Below are positions 42,632 to 51,152 of a stretch of DNA of 64,000 bases, piece after piece (position 1 is the stretch's first letter; each line of letters begins with the position of its first letter). The stretch lies in contig NZ_JMKU01000022.1 of the NCBI RefSeq assembly GCF_000687165.1, forward strand, positions 1-64,000. The letters run 5' to 3'. Source of the DNA: Paracidovorax oryzae ATCC 19882 (GTDB taxonomy: Bacteria > Pseudomonadota > Gammaproteobacteria > Burkholderiales > Burkholderiaceae_C). Under the pieces are notes generated by a model. The model worked only from the letters and a program-made list of their open reading frames with translations. It searched no databases and was not told the DNA's origin. Made by a program: the position numbers and the translations under genes.

Positions 42632-42650
42632 AATGATAACCATTCTCAAT
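42632..42650 (-). promoter_or_regulatory. Fur box upstream of hemP
   Basis: On the minus strand ATTGAGAATGGTTATCATT matches 15 of 18 defined positions of the Fur consensus. It lies 33 bp before the hemP start and 46 bp beyond the exbD stop, so hemP can have its own promoter within the block. Confidence 0.8.
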
Positions 42651-42695
42651 TGAGCGTCAAGTCCGGACCCGGCTTTATTGCAAGTATTTGTTGCC

Positions 42696-43103
42696 TCACT
42701 GCGGATCGGTGACGAAGCCGATCTTGCGTACGCCTGCGCGCTGCGCGGCCGCCATGGCCTGGGCCACGCGCTCGTAGCGTACGCTCTTGTCGCCGCGGAT
42801 GTGCAGGTCGGGCTGCGGGTCCTTGGCGGCCTCGGCTTTCAGGCGCGGCTCCAGCTCCTCGTCGCTGATGTCCGTCTCGTTCCAGTGGTACTTGCCGTCG
42901 GCCGTGACGCTCAGGCGAATGGTCTCGGGCTTGACGTTCTCGCGCTCCGCGGAGGCGCGCGGGAGGTCCACCGGCACGGCATGCTTCATGACCGGCACGG
43001 TGATGATGAAGATGATGAGCAGCACCAGCATGACGTCCACCAGGGGCGTCATGTTGATCTCGTTCATCACCTCGTCGGCGTCGTCCTGGGTTCCGAATGC
43101 CAT
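42696..43103 (-). CDS. exbD: TonB-system energy transduction protein ExbD
   Basis: The 135-residue protein has one transmembrane helix near the N-terminus (MLVLLIIFIITVPVMKHA) with the conserved Asp just before it (TPLVDVMLVLL), which carries the proton, and a periplasmic domain ending KIGFVTDPQ. It acts with ExbB and TonB. It starts 6 bp after exbB. Confidence 0.94.
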   Translation of the reverse strand: MAFGTQDDADEVMNEINMTPLVDVMLVLLIIFIITVPVMKHAVPVDLPRASAERENVKPETIRLSVTADGKYHWNETDISDEELEPRLKAEAAKDPQPDLHIRGDKSVRYERVAQAMAAAQRAGVRKIGFVTDPQ

Positions 43104-43109
43104 GGCGCG

Positions 43110-43826
43110 TCAGCCTTTCTTGATGGGCAGGACCTTGCCCTGGTCGGCAGGGGCGCTGACGCGGGCGCCGGTCACGAAGTAGGCATGCAGGTCGTGCGCG
43201 AAGCTGTTGAGGCCGTTCAGGATGGACTTGTTGCCCCGCACCAGTGCGTTGTAGCCCAGCACCGCGGGAATGGCCACGGCCAGGCCCAGGGCGGTCATGA
43301 TGAGCGCTTCGCCGATCGGGCCGGCCACCTTGTCGATGGTGGACTGGCCCGAGGTGCCGATCGCCACGAGGGCGTGGTAGATGCCCCAGACGGTGCCGAA
43401 GAGGCCGATGAACGGCGCGGTGGAACCGACCGACGCCAGGATGGCGAGGCCCGATTGCAGGCGGGCGGTGAATTCGTCGATGCAGTTGCGCAGGCTGCGC
43501 GTGATCCAGTCGCTGACGTCCAGGCTGTCGTGCAGGTGTGCCTTGGTGTTGCGGTGGTGCGCCGTGGCTTCGCGGCCTTCGAGCGCAAGGTGCCGGAACG
43601 GGTTCGACGGATCGTTGCCCAGCTTTTCCATGCCGGCGGCGAAATCCTCGCTGTGCCAGAAGTCGCGTGCCGCGCGGGCGTGTTTCTTGAACTTGATGAT
43701 GTCCAGCGCCTTGATGAGGATGACGATCCACGAGGCGAGCGACATGCCGAGCAGCAGCACGGCGACGGCCCGGGTGACGAAATCACCCTGGATCCAGACG
43801 TTGGCAATGCCGAAATGCGATTCCAT
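43110..43826 (-). CDS. exbB: TonB-system proton channel subunit ExbB
   Basis: The 238-residue MotA/TolQ/ExbB protein has three transmembrane helices (VAVLLLGMSLASWIVILIKALD; LAILASVGSTAPFIGLFGTVWGIYHAL; LIMTALGLAVAIPAVLGYNAL) with the family motif in the second. It forms the pentameric stator with ExbD. It starts 36 bp after tonB. Confidence 0.95.
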   Translation of the reverse strand: MESHFGIANVWIQGDFVTRAVAVLLLGMSLASWIVILIKALDIIKFKKHARAARDFWHSEDFAAGMEKLGNDPSNPFRHLALEGREATAHHRNTKAHLHDSLDVSDWITRSLRNCIDEFTARLQSGLAILASVGSTAPFIGLFGTVWGIYHALVAIGTSGQSTIDKVAGPIGEALIMTALGLAVAIPAVLGYNALVRGNKSILNGLNSFAHDLHAYFVTGARVSAPADQGKVLPIKKG

Positions 43827-43862
43827 GAGAACTCCTGAAGCTGAAAGAGATATGCGAGACGT

Positions 43863-44561
43863 TTAATCGAGGACGAAATTGAACGGAACCAGGTTCCACA
43901 TGGTTTCGGGGACACCGTTGCGCTTTCCGGGCACGAACTTGTAGCGCATCACCGTTTCCATCGCCAGGCGGTCCAGCCGGTCATAACCGCTGGATTTGTT
44001 GAGTTCCACCTTTTGCGGAAGGCCGTCTGCGCCGATCAATACTCGCACCACCACCTTGCCCTGCTCGCCCAGCCGGCGACTGATCGCCGGGTAGGAGGGC
44101 TTGGGGTTGTTCAGGTAGGCCGCATCGCTGGAGGGCAGCTCGACCTTGGGGGGCGCGGGCGGCGCTGGCGGGGCCGGAGGCGGTGCGGGCGGCGCCTGGG
44201 GCGCCGCGATCGGGGGCGCAGGCGGCTGCGGCTCGGTGATGCCGACCGGCGCACTCGGCGCCGGTGCGGGATCCGGGATGGCCACGGGCATGGGCGCGGG
44301 ACGCGGGGCCGGCGTGCGCGGTGCGGGCTTGGGTGGAGGAGGGGCCGGCTTCGGGGGCGGTGGAGCCGGCGGCGTCGGAGGTGCGGGGGGCGTGATGAAT
44401 TCGCTCAGCACTTCCGCGGGAATGATGACTTCGGCCGCCTTGCGCACCAGGCCGGATTGCAGGGCCCAGAGGCCCGCCACATGGAGCAATACGACCGAAC
44501 CGGCGATCACCGCATTGCGGCTCACGCCCCCGGGGGAGCCATAGCGATCAAACTGGGACAT
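43863..44561 (-). CDS. tonB: Energy transducer TonB
   Basis: The 232-residue protein has an N-terminal membrane anchor (AVIAGSVVLLHVAGLWALQSG), a periplasm-spanning Pro/Ala-rich segment (about residues 50-135, PPAPPTPPAPPPPKPAPPPPKP) and a C-terminal TonB domain (about 150-232: YPAISRRLGEQGKVVVRVLI, SSGYDRLDRLAMETVMRYKFVPG). It energises receptors such as the one at 27.1 kb. The gene order tonB-exbB-exbD is that of many Burkholderiales iron systems. Confidence 0.95.
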   Translation of the reverse strand: MSQFDRYGSPGGVSRNAVIAGSVVLLHVAGLWALQSGLVRKAAEVIIPAEVLSEFITPPAPPTPPAPPPPKPAPPPPKPAPRTPAPRPAPMPVAIPDPAPAPSAPVGITEPQPPAPPIAAPQAPPAPPPAPPAPPAPPKVELPSSDAAYLNNPKPSYPAISRRLGEQGKVVVRVLIGADGLPQKVELNKSSGYDRLDRLAMETVMRYKFVPGKRNGVPETMWNLVPFNFVLD

Positions 44562-44640
44562 AAGAATGGGTATTTGCCTGCGCAGTGGAGGGAAGGTCGG
44601 TGCAGGCGCACCGTGCAGGGCAAAGGCAAAGGGGAGTTGC

Positions 44641-44715
44641 TTACTTGCGGAAGATCCACCACATGGATCCCACGACGAGGATCAGGCTGCCAGCGAGGAT
44701 GAAGAGGAGTTCCAT
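44641..44715 (-). CDS. Possible 24-residue single-pass membrane peptide
   Basis: The frame reads MELLFILAGSLILVVGSMWW followed by IFRK and a TAA stop. The composition is that of one membrane helix with a positively charged C-terminal end. It starts inside the end of bfd (overlap 44682-44715 in another frame) and ends before tonB. AAGG lies close to the ATG. The length is too short for homology, but a clean hydrophobic helix with Trp-Trp at the interface is unlikely by chance. Confidence 0.4.
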   Translation of the reverse strand: MELLFILAGSLILVVGSMWWIFRK

Positions 44716-44957
44716 GCCTTGCTTTCCAGGATGGCAGCGGCAAGCTGGATGGTTTGCGGCGCGATCTCTTCCTTGTGCAGGGCGGCCACCGAATGCTTGG
44801 TGCCGCAACGGGCGATGACGTCGCGTGCGCAGGATTCGCAGCGGCCGCACTGGGTGGCCACGCCGAGTTCGAACTGGATCTCGTCGAAGCTCAACCCCGC
44901 ATGCGCGTGGCGTGCGATTTCCCGGTCAGAAACCCGGCGGCATACACAAACGATCAT
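44682..44957 (-). CDS. bfd: Bacterioferritin-associated ferredoxin Bfd
   Basis: The 91-residue (2Fe-2S)-binding protein has the family cysteine spacing Cys4-x-Cys6 ... Cys37-x2-Cys40 (MIVCVCRRVS, VATQCGRCESCARD). It reduces the haem of bacterioferritin to release stored iron. No bacterioferritin gene is in the window. It is first in the bfd-tonB-exbB-exbD-hemP direction. The C-terminal Ser/Ala-rich tail is longer than usual. Confidence 0.92.
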   Translation of the reverse strand: MIVCVCRRVSDREIARHAHAGLSFDEIQFELGVATQCGRCESCARDVIARCGTKHSVAALHKEEIAPQTIQLAAAILESKAWNSSSSSLAA

Positions 44958-44992
44958 GGGGCTGAAGTCTTGGCTGGTGTGGACGACGATGC

Positions 44993-45022
44993 ATTATAAA
45001 TGCGAATTCATCGCATTTGCAA
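44993..45022 (-). promoter_or_regulatory. Sigma-70 promoter with a perfect palindrome in its spacer, upstream of bfd
   Basis: On the minus strand TTGCAA (-35, 45022-45017) and TATAAT (-10, 44998-44993) are separated by 18 bp. AAATGCGA-ATTCA-TCGCATTT (44998-45018) forms a perfect palindrome across the spacer. It matches Fur's 19-bp form at 12 of 18 positions, so Fur is possible but another iron regulator is not excluded. It lies about 40 bp before the bfd start. Confidence 0.7.
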
Positions 45023-45092
45023 TCATTGGAGTCCGACGCCGCAAGAATGTTCCCGATCCGTGGTGCAGCCTGCAGGTCCCGCTGCGTGCAGG

Positions 45093-45121
45093 CAAAAAAA
45101 AGCCCGGCGGGCGCCGGGCTT
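45093..45121 (-). terminator. Intrinsic terminator of the phasin gene
   Basis: AGCCCGGC and GCCGGGCT arms (around 45101-45120) with a short G-rich loop; on the minus strand a run of eight T follows. It lies about 60 bp beyond the phasin stop codon. Confidence 0.92.
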
Positions 45122-45183
45122 TGAAATGGATCCAGGAACGTGGCGTTCGGGAGGATCCAAGGAGACAACGGGTAGCCCGCGGC

Positions 45184-45762
45184 TCAGCGCTTGCGCAGGG
45201 CAGCCGAGGTGGCTGCTGCGGCGGCGTTGGTGGCCGAGGCGGCATTGGCGGTGGCCGTGTTGGTCACTGCGTTGAAGTTGGCTTCAGCCGCGTCGCTGGC
45301 CTGCTTGACGACCTTCTGGACGGTTTCGAAAGCATTGTTGGCGGCGGACACGGCGCTCTTGAACACGGCCACGCCGGTTTCGGTGCCAGCGGGGGCATTG
45401 CGGGCGGCGGTGTCCACCAGGTTGCTGAAGTTGCGCTGGATTTCAGCGGCCTGGGCTTCGAAGGCACGGCCGAACTCGGCGGTGGTGCCGGAGGCGATTT
45501 CGTACAGGTGGCGGTTGTAGGCGGCGGTCTTCTCGGCCAGGGGCTGGAAGAAGGCGGCTTGCAGCGAGAGGAGTTCCTGCGGATCCTTGACCGACAGCAG
45601 GGCCTGGGTATGGGTGGCGGCTTCGCTGAGGGTGGCGCGCGAGGCGGTCACGTTCAGTTCGACCAGCTTCTCCACGCCTTCGAAGGCCTTGTTCGTCAGG
45701 CCGAACAGCGTGTCGAGGTGGGCCTTCTGGGAAGCGATGAGTTGTTCGGGGGTCAGCGACAT
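45184..45762 (-). CDS. phaP: Phasin family protein (PHB granule-associated)
   Basis: The 192-residue helical protein carries the phasin_2 domain ([73 protein letters not shown]) and ends in an Ala/Thr-rich low-complexity tail with a basic terminus. It coats polyhydroxybutyrate granules. Upstream are two PhaR-type operators, so expression should follow polymer accumulation. Confidence 0.92.
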   Translation of the reverse strand: MSLTPEQLIASQKAHLDTLFGLTNKAFEGVEKLVELNVTASRATLSEAATHTQALLSVKDPQELLSLQAAFFQPLAEKTAAYNRHLYEIASGTTAEFGRAFEAQAAEIQRNFSNLVDTAARNAPAGTETGVAVFKSAVSAANNAFETVQKVVKQASDAAEANFNAVTNTATANAASATNAAAAATSAALRKR

Positions 45763-45835
45763 AGGTATCTCCTCTGAAAACAGTCCGGTGGCCGGACCTA
45801 AGCCAAGTGGATGGAACCGCGCTACGCCATGTTCA

Positions 45836-45850
45836 TGTTGCAGTGCAGCA
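45836..45850 (-). promoter_or_regulatory. PhaR-type operator, proximal
   Basis: TGTTGCA-G-TGCAGCA is a one-mismatch version of the distal palindrome. It lies just downstream of the predicted transcript start (about 45852), where a bound repressor would block initiation. Confidence 0.7.
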
Positions 45851-45858
45851 TGGAACGA

Positions 45859-45886
45859 ATTCTAGAGACTTTGCCGGGCGGTGCAA
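45859..45886 (-). promoter_or_regulatory. Phasin sigma-70 promoter
   Basis: On the minus strand TTGCAC (45886-45881) and TAGAAT (45864-45859) with a 16-bp spacer. It lies between the two PhaR-type sites. Confidence 0.65.
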
Positions 45887-45893
45887 GCCTTTT

Positions 45894-45908
45894 TGCTGCA
45901 CTGCAGCA
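45894..45908 (-). promoter_or_regulatory. PhaR-type operator, distal
   Basis: TGCTGCA-C-TGCAGCA is a perfect palindrome and fits the CTGC-N3-GCAG core reported for PhaR repressors. It is 58 bp centre-to-centre from the proximal site, with the promoter between. Confidence 0.75.
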
Positions 45909-45987
45909 TGTTTAGAGTCGTGCCTCCAAAACCTGTTGAGGCCCATCCCTCGTGGCCGGCACGGAGCGGCTGGCAGAATGGGCCGCC

Positions 45988-46473
45988 ATGACCACCGCCA
46001 AGCTCTCGGCCGCCCCGCCAGCGCCGCGGCGCGCGCCCGAGGCGCGCGACCGCTATCCCGTGTTCCGCAGCATCACCACCCGCTGGGGGGACAACGACAT
46101 CTACGGGCACGTCAACAACGTCGTCTATTACAGCTGGTTCGACACCGCCGTGAACGCCTACCTGATCGAGCAGGGCGCGCTCGACATCCATGGCGGGGAC
46201 ACCATCGGGCTGGTGGTGGAGACGCAGTGCAATTACTTCGCGCCGCTGGCGTTCCCGCAGACCATCGAGGCGGGTATCCGCGTCGCGCACCTGGGATCGA
46301 GCAGCGTGCGTTATGAAGTGGGGCTGTTCGCCCAGGGCGAACCGTTCTCGGCCGCCGCAGGCCACTTCGTGCACGTATATGTGGGGCGGGAGGACCGCCG
46401 GCCGCGGACGCTGCCGGAGCCGTTGCGCCGGGCGCTGGAGCCGCTGAACCAGGCCGCCGGCGCCGCCCGCTGA
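45988..46473 (+). CDS. Acyl-CoA thioesterase, hot-dog fold (4HBT family)
   Basis: The 161-residue single hot-dog protein contains the family core TRWGDNDIYGHVNNVVYYSWFDTAVN, with the Asp and His-Val-Asn-Asn pattern typical of 4-hydroxybenzoyl-CoA thioesterase-like enzymes. It probably hydrolyses an acyl-CoA of unknown identity. The ATG at 45988 is used; a GTG 12 codons upstream is possible. It is divergent from phasin across a 225-bp region that holds the phasin operators. Confidence 0.87.
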   Translation: MTTAKLSAAPPAPRRAPEARDRYPVFRSITTRWGDNDIYGHVNNVVYYSWFDTAVNAYLIEQGALDIHGGDTIGLVVETQCNYFAPLAFPQTIEAGIRVAHLGSSSVRYEVGLFAQGEPFSAAAGHFVHVYVGREDRRPRTLPEPLRRALEPLNQAAGAAR

Positions 46474-46527
46474 GGCGGGCCGCGCCGGCAGGCGCCGCAT
46501 CCGGCACCGGCACCGGATGGCGGCGCG

Positions 46528-48537
46528 TCAGGGCTTGAAGGTGTCGCCCAGCACCACGCCTTCGCGCCGCGGATCGGCTCCGCCCTGGAGCACGCTGGCG
46601 CCGTTGCGGTTCACCCGCAGGATCGTGGCCGTGCCGCTCGACTGGGCGGAGGTCGAGACCGTATGGCCCAGCGCGCGCAGGCCCGTGACCAGCGGATCAT
46701 CGTTGCCGTTGTTCGCCGTGTTGACGTTCGGATGCTCGCCGCCCACCGAGGTGGTGGCGCTGTTGCTGGCACCGAAGTCCACCAGGGACGTGGCCTGCTG
46801 GGCATCCAGGCCCCAGTCGAGCGCTCCGACCACGGTCTTCACCACGTACTGGATGATGGTGCCGCCGCCGGGCGAGCCCGTGCCCATCACGAAATCGCCC
46901 ATGCTGCCATCGGCGGCCTTGCGGAACACCAGGGTCGGCGCCATGGAACTGCGCGGTCGCTTGCCGGGCTCCACGCGGTTGGCGACCGGAGCGCCGGAGG
47001 CGTCCGTGGGCGTGGAGGCGAAGTCGGTGAGCTGGTTGTTGAGCAGGAAACCCTGGGTCATGTGGAAGGAGCCCATGCTGGCCTCGACCGTGGTGGTCAT
47101 GACCACGGCGTTGCCGTCCTTGTCCACGATGGTGAAGTGCGTGGTGCCGCGTTCCTCGAGCGGCACGACGCCGGCCGCGCCGGTGCCGAAGTCGCCCGCC
47201 GCGGCGGTGCCCATGCTGCGCGTGGTGCTGATCAGGCCGGCGCGCGTGCGCAGGTACGACTTGTCGAGCATGCGTGCGGGGGAGCCGCCGGGCAGGGGGA
47301 CGAAATCGGTGTCGGCCACGTACTTGTCGCGGTCGGCATAGGCCAGGCGCTCGGCTTCGCTGACCAGGTGCACTCCCATCACCGTGGGCTTGCCGCCTTC
47401 GAGGTCGATGGCCGTGGGCTTGTACTGCGAGAGATCGAAGTTCTCCAGGATGCCGAGCGCGGAGGCCACGGCGATGCCGCCGGAGGAGGGCGGTGACATG
47501 CCGCACACCCAATAGTCGCGGTAGGTGGTGCACACCGGGTCGCGGCGCTTGGCGCGGTAATTCGCCAGGTCGCTCAACTGCGTGAGGCCCGGCGTGATGG
47601 CGACGGCTGGCGAGCCGCCGCTGGTGGCCTGGATCTTCGCGACGATGCCCTGAGCGATCGGGCCCGTGTAGAAGGCATCGGCGCCGTTGCGGGCGATGGC
47701 GGACAGCGTGTCGGCATAGGCGGTGTTCTTCAGCACCGTGCCCAGGGCCTTGGGCGTGCCGTCGGCATTGAAGAAGTAGGCCACGGCCTCCGCGTCGCGC
47801 GCCAGGCCGGAGGCGGAGCCGGAAATGGCCGCGGCCATGCGGCCGCCGATGGGGAAGCCGCCGCGCGCCAGCTGCTCGGCCGGCTGGAACAGGTCGCCCC
47901 AGGCGAGCCGCCCGTGGTCGCGGTAGGCCAGTTCGAGCATGCGGACGGCGCCGGGCGTGCCGATGGAGCGCCCGCTGGCGCGCGCACCGCCTGGCTGCGG
48001 CGCGGTGCGGTCGGCGTCGCTGACCCAGCGCAGGTAGTCGGCGGTCGCGGCCGCAGGCGCGGTCTCGCGGCCGTCGTAGGCCTGGACCTTCTTCTGGGCC
48101 GCGTCGTAGTGCAGCATGAAGGCGCCGCCCCCGAGGCCGGAGGACTGAGGCTCCACCAGCCCGAGCACCATCTGCACGGCGACGGCGGCGTCCACGGCCG
48201 AACCGCCTTTCTTCAGCACTTCGCAGCCAGCACGCGACGCATACGGATTGGCCGTGGTCACCATGTACTGCTTCGCGTGGACCGCGGTCTTGCCGACCCG
48301 GTAGCCGGAGGCCGGCTCCGGCGCGGCCGGATCGCCCGGCAGGCCGGAGCCGACCGTGACCAGGCCGTTGTCGCTCGTCACGGCGCAGGCATTGTCCTGG
48401 CTGGGAACGAGGGCCGTTCCGCCGTTGCCGCTGCCGCCGCAGCCCGAGAGGGCCAGCAGCGCAGCGGCCAGCGCTGCGGGAAGGCCCCATGCGGGGGGCG
48501 GGGAAGAGGGTGAATGAGGCTTGCCGAGGCTGTGCAT
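46528..48537 (-). CDS. ggt: Gamma-glutamyltransferase, lipoprotein form
   Basis: The 669-residue Ntn hydrolase cleaves gamma-glutamyl bonds of glutathione. The nucleophile is the first Thr in ERGTTHFTIVD, where the proenzyme self-cleaves into large and small subunits; GTGSPGGGTIIQYV and SGGIAVASALGIL are family motifs. The leader ends LLALSGC with Cys33, a lipobox, followed by a Gly/Ser-rich linker, so the enzyme would be tethered to a membrane. Most bacterial enzymes are soluble and periplasmic at about 580 residues; the extra length is the lipoprotein stalk and insertions. Confidence 0.92.
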   Translation of the reverse strand: MHSLGKPHSPSSPPPAWGLPAALAAALLALSGCGGSGNGGTALVPSQDNACAVTSDNGLVTVGSGLPGDPAAPEPASGYRVGKTAVHAKQYMVTTANPYASRAGCEVLKKGGSAVDAAVAVQMVLGLVEPQSSGLGGGAFMLHYDAAQKKVQAYDGRETAPAAATADYLRWVSDADRTAPQPGGARASGRSIGTPGAVRMLELAYRDHGRLAWGDLFQPAEQLARGGFPIGGRMAAAISGSASGLARDAEAVAYFFNADGTPKALGTVLKNTAYADTLSAIARNGADAFYTGPIAQGIVAKIQATSGGSPAVAITPGLTQLSDLANYRAKRRDPVCTTYRDYWVCGMSPPSSGGIAVASALGILENFDLSQYKPTAIDLEGGKPTVMGVHLVSEAERLAYADRDKYVADTDFVPLPGGSPARMLDKSYLRTRAGLISTTRSMGTAAAGDFGTGAAGVVPLEERGTTHFTIVDKDGNAVVMTTTVEASMGSFHMTQGFLLNNQLTDFASTPTDASGAPVANRVEPGKRPRSSMAPTLVFRKAADGSMGDFVMGTGSPGGGTIIQYVVKTVVGALDWGLDAQQATSLVDFGASNSATTSVGGEHPNVNTANNGNDDPLVTGLRALGHTVSTSAQSSGTATILRVNRNGASVLQGGADPRREGVVLGDTFKP

Positions 48538-48827
48538 CCGGAATCGCTTTCTTTTTTGGTAGAGGATGTGGAGAAGTGCGCGGTGGCCGGGAGTCTCCCT
48601 TCCCGGGGCGCCCCGCAAGCATAGGTGGTTCGCCGGGGGCGCGGGGCGCCGGGGGCGTCCGGCCCGCATCGTGGAACTGCACAGCCGGCGCCAGCGGGCA
48701 GGGCGCGGCCGCGGTGCAGGAGGCGCGCACGCGATGGCGCGCTTGGTGACACAATGCACGGCGCGCCTGCAGCTTTCCCTTCCGCGCCCCGGCCTCCGCT
48801 GCCGGTCCGCGCGCCGATGCCTCTTCC

Positions 48828-50036
48828 ATGATCATCACCAGCCTGCTCGATACCGACCTGTACAAGTTCACCATGATGCAGGTGGTGCTGCACCAGTTTC
48901 CCGGAGCGCAGGTGGAGTACCGCTTCCGGTGCCGCAACCCCGGCGTGCAGCTCGCGCCCCATGCGGCCGAGATCCGCGACGAGATCCGCTCGCTCTGCAG
49001 CCTGCAGTTCCAGGACGCGGAGCTGATGTACCTGCGCTCGCTGCGCTTCGTGAAGAGCGATTTCGTGGACTTCCTGGGGCTGTTTCGCCTCAACGAGAAA
49101 TACATCACCGTCACGCCGCTGGCCTCGGGCGAGATCGACATCCGGATCACCGGGCCGTGGCTGCACACCATCCTGTTCGAGATCCCGGTGCTGGCGATCG
49201 TGAACGAGGTGTACTTCCGCAATACGCAGAAGGTGCCGGATTTCCCGGAGGGGCGCCGCCGGCTGGATACCAAGATCACGCAGCTGCAGGCGGACGGGCT
49301 GGGGCCACTGAAGATCGCCGACTACGGCACCCGGCGGCGCTTCAGCCGCGCGTGGCACGAAGAGGTGCTGCGCGTGCTGCTGGCCCGTCTGGGCACGGGC
49401 GAGCGGCGCACCGACGGCCGCGCGGGACCCGGGCAGTTCGCGGGCACGAGCAACGTGCTCTATGCGATGAAGCTCGGGGTCACGCCGCTCGGCACCATGG
49501 CGCATGAATACCTGCAGGCCTGCCAGGCGCTCGGCCCGCGGCTGCGCGACAGCCAGATCTACGGCTTCGAGATGTGGGCGCGCGAATACCGCGGCGACCT
49601 GGGCATCGCGCTGTCCGACGTCTATGGCATGAGCGCCTTCCTGCGCGATTTCGACCTGTATTTCTGCAAGCTGTTCGACGGCGCGCGGCACGACAGCGGC
49701 GACCCGTTCGCCTGGGGCGAGCGGCTGCTGGAACACTACCGCCGCAACCGCGTCGATCCGCTCACCAAGACGCTGATCTTCAGCGATGCGCTCACGGTGC
49801 CGCGCACGATCGAGCTGTTCCGGCAGTTCCACGGCCGCTGCCAGCTGGCCTTCGGGATCGGCACCAACCTGACCAACGACCTGGGCTGCGAGCCGCTGCA
49901 GATCGTCATCAAGATGACGCGCTGCAACGGGCAGCCCGTTGCCAAGCTGTCCGACACGCCCGGCAAGGGCATGTGCGATGACGAGAAATACCTCGCCTAT
50001 CTGCGCCAGGTGTTCGAGATTCCCGCGCCGGCCTGA
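48828..50036 (+). CDS. pncB: Nicotinate phosphoribosyltransferase
   Basis: The 402-residue enzyme makes nicotinate mononucleotide from nicotinate and PRPP (NAD salvage). It opens [25 protein letters not shown], shows [21 protein letters not shown] and [23 protein letters not shown] (with the autophosphorylated-His loop region), and matches E. coli PncB in length (400). There is no partner gene in operon with it. Confidence 0.95.
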   Translation: MIITSLLDTDLYKFTMMQVVLHQFPGAQVEYRFRCRNPGVQLAPHAAEIRDEIRSLCSLQFQDAELMYLRSLRFVKSDFVDFLGLFRLNEKYITVTPLASGEIDIRITGPWLHTILFEIPVLAIVNEVYFRNTQKVPDFPEGRRRLDTKITQLQADGLGPLKIADYGTRRRFSRAWHEEVLRVLLARLGTGERRTDGRAGPGQFAGTSNVLYAMKLGVTPLGTMAHEYLQACQALGPRLRDSQIYGFEMWAREYRGDLGIALSDVYGMSAFLRDFDLYFCKLFDGARHDSGDPFAWGERLLEHYRRNRVDPLTKTLIFSDALTVPRTIELFRQFHGRCQLAFGIGTNLTNDLGCEPLQIVIKMTRCNGQPVAKLSDTPGKGMCDDEKYLAYLRQVFEIPAPA

Positions 50037-50108
50037 GACCGCCCGGCGCGCGTCGCCGGCCGCAGGCGTTTCGGCCTTGTCCCTTTCTTCACCAGGAACC
50101 TACGCTCC

Positions 50109-51089
50109 ATGACCCGACCCCGCATCCTCGTCGCCCGCGCCATCTTCCCGGACGTGGTGGACCGCCTCGCCCGGCATTTCGACGTCGAGGCCAATCCCGA
50201 GGATGCGATCTGGAGCCCCGAGGAACTGGCCCGGCGCCTCGCCGACAAGGATGGCGCGCTGACCACCGGCAGCCAGCGTATCGACGCGGCGCTCGTGGCG
50301 GCCTGCCCGCGCCTGCGCATCGTGGCCAACATGGCGGTGGGCTACAACAATTTCGACGTGGATGCGCTCACGGCCGCGGGGGTGCAGGCCACGAACACGC
50401 CCGACGTGCTCACCGAGACCACCGCCGATTTCGGCTTCGCGCTGCTCATGGCCACGGCCCGGCGCGTGACCGAGAGCGAGATCTACCTGCGCGAAGGCCG
50501 CTGGAGCAAGTGGAGCTACGACATGTTCGCGGGCTCGGACGTGCACGGCTCCACGCTGGGCATCCTGGGCATGGGCCGGATCGGGCAGGGCATCGCGCGG
50601 CGCGGCGCGCACGGCTTCGGCATGAACGTGATCTACCACAACCGTTCGCGCCTCTCGCCGGAACTCGAGGCCGGATGCAAGGCCCGGTACGTCTCCAAGG
50701 AAGAGTTGCTGCGCGAGGCGGACCACCTCGTGCTCGTGCTGCCGTACACGCCGGAATCGCATCACGCCATCGGCGCGACGGAACTCGCGCAGATGAAGCC
50801 CACGGCCAACCTGATCAACATCGCACGCGGCGGCATCGTGGACGACGCCGCGCTGGCGCAGGCGCTGCGCGAGCGGCGCATCGCCGCGGCGGGCTTGGAC
50901 GTGTTCGAGGGCGAGCCGAAGGTGCATCCGGATCTGCTGGCGGTGCCCAACGTGGTGCTCACGCCGCACATCGCCAGCGCCACGGTGCCCACGCGGCGCG
51001 CGATGGCCAACCTCGCGGCGGACAACCTGATCGCGTTCTTCGATGGACGCGGTGCGCTCACGCCCGTGAACACGCCCCGGCCCCGCTGA
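50109..51089 (+). CDS. ghrB: 2-hydroxyacid dehydrogenase, glyoxylate/hydroxypyruvate reductase type
   Basis: The 326-residue D-2-hydroxyacid dehydrogenase has a Rossmann motif (LGILGMGRIGQGIARRGA), the catalytic Arg region (NLINIARGGIVDDAAL), the Glu in LDVFEGEP and the catalytic His in LTPHIASAT. The sequence from AVGYNNFDVDALTAAGVQATNTPDVLTE resembles GhrB. The substrate (glyoxylate, hydroxypyruvate or gluconate-type ketoacid) is not proven by sequence. Confidence 0.87.
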   Translation: MTRPRILVARAIFPDVVDRLARHFDVEANPEDAIWSPEELARRLADKDGALTTGSQRIDAALVAACPRLRIVANMAVGYNNFDVDALTAAGVQATNTPDVLTETTADFGFALLMATARRVTESEIYLREGRWSKWSYDMFAGSDVHGSTLGILGMGRIGQGIARRGAHGFGMNVIYHNRSRLSPELEAGCKARYVSKEELLREADHLVLVLPYTPESHHAIGATELAQMKPTANLINIARGGIVDDAALAQALRERRIAAAGLDVFEGEPKVHPDLLAVPNVVLTPHIASATVPTRRAMANLAADNLIAFFDGRGALTPVNTPRPR

Positions 51090-51152
51090 GGGGCTCCCCA
51101 CTGCCCGCCGGTCCGCGGGGCCGGCAGTTGACAACGAAACGTCTGGATTGGC

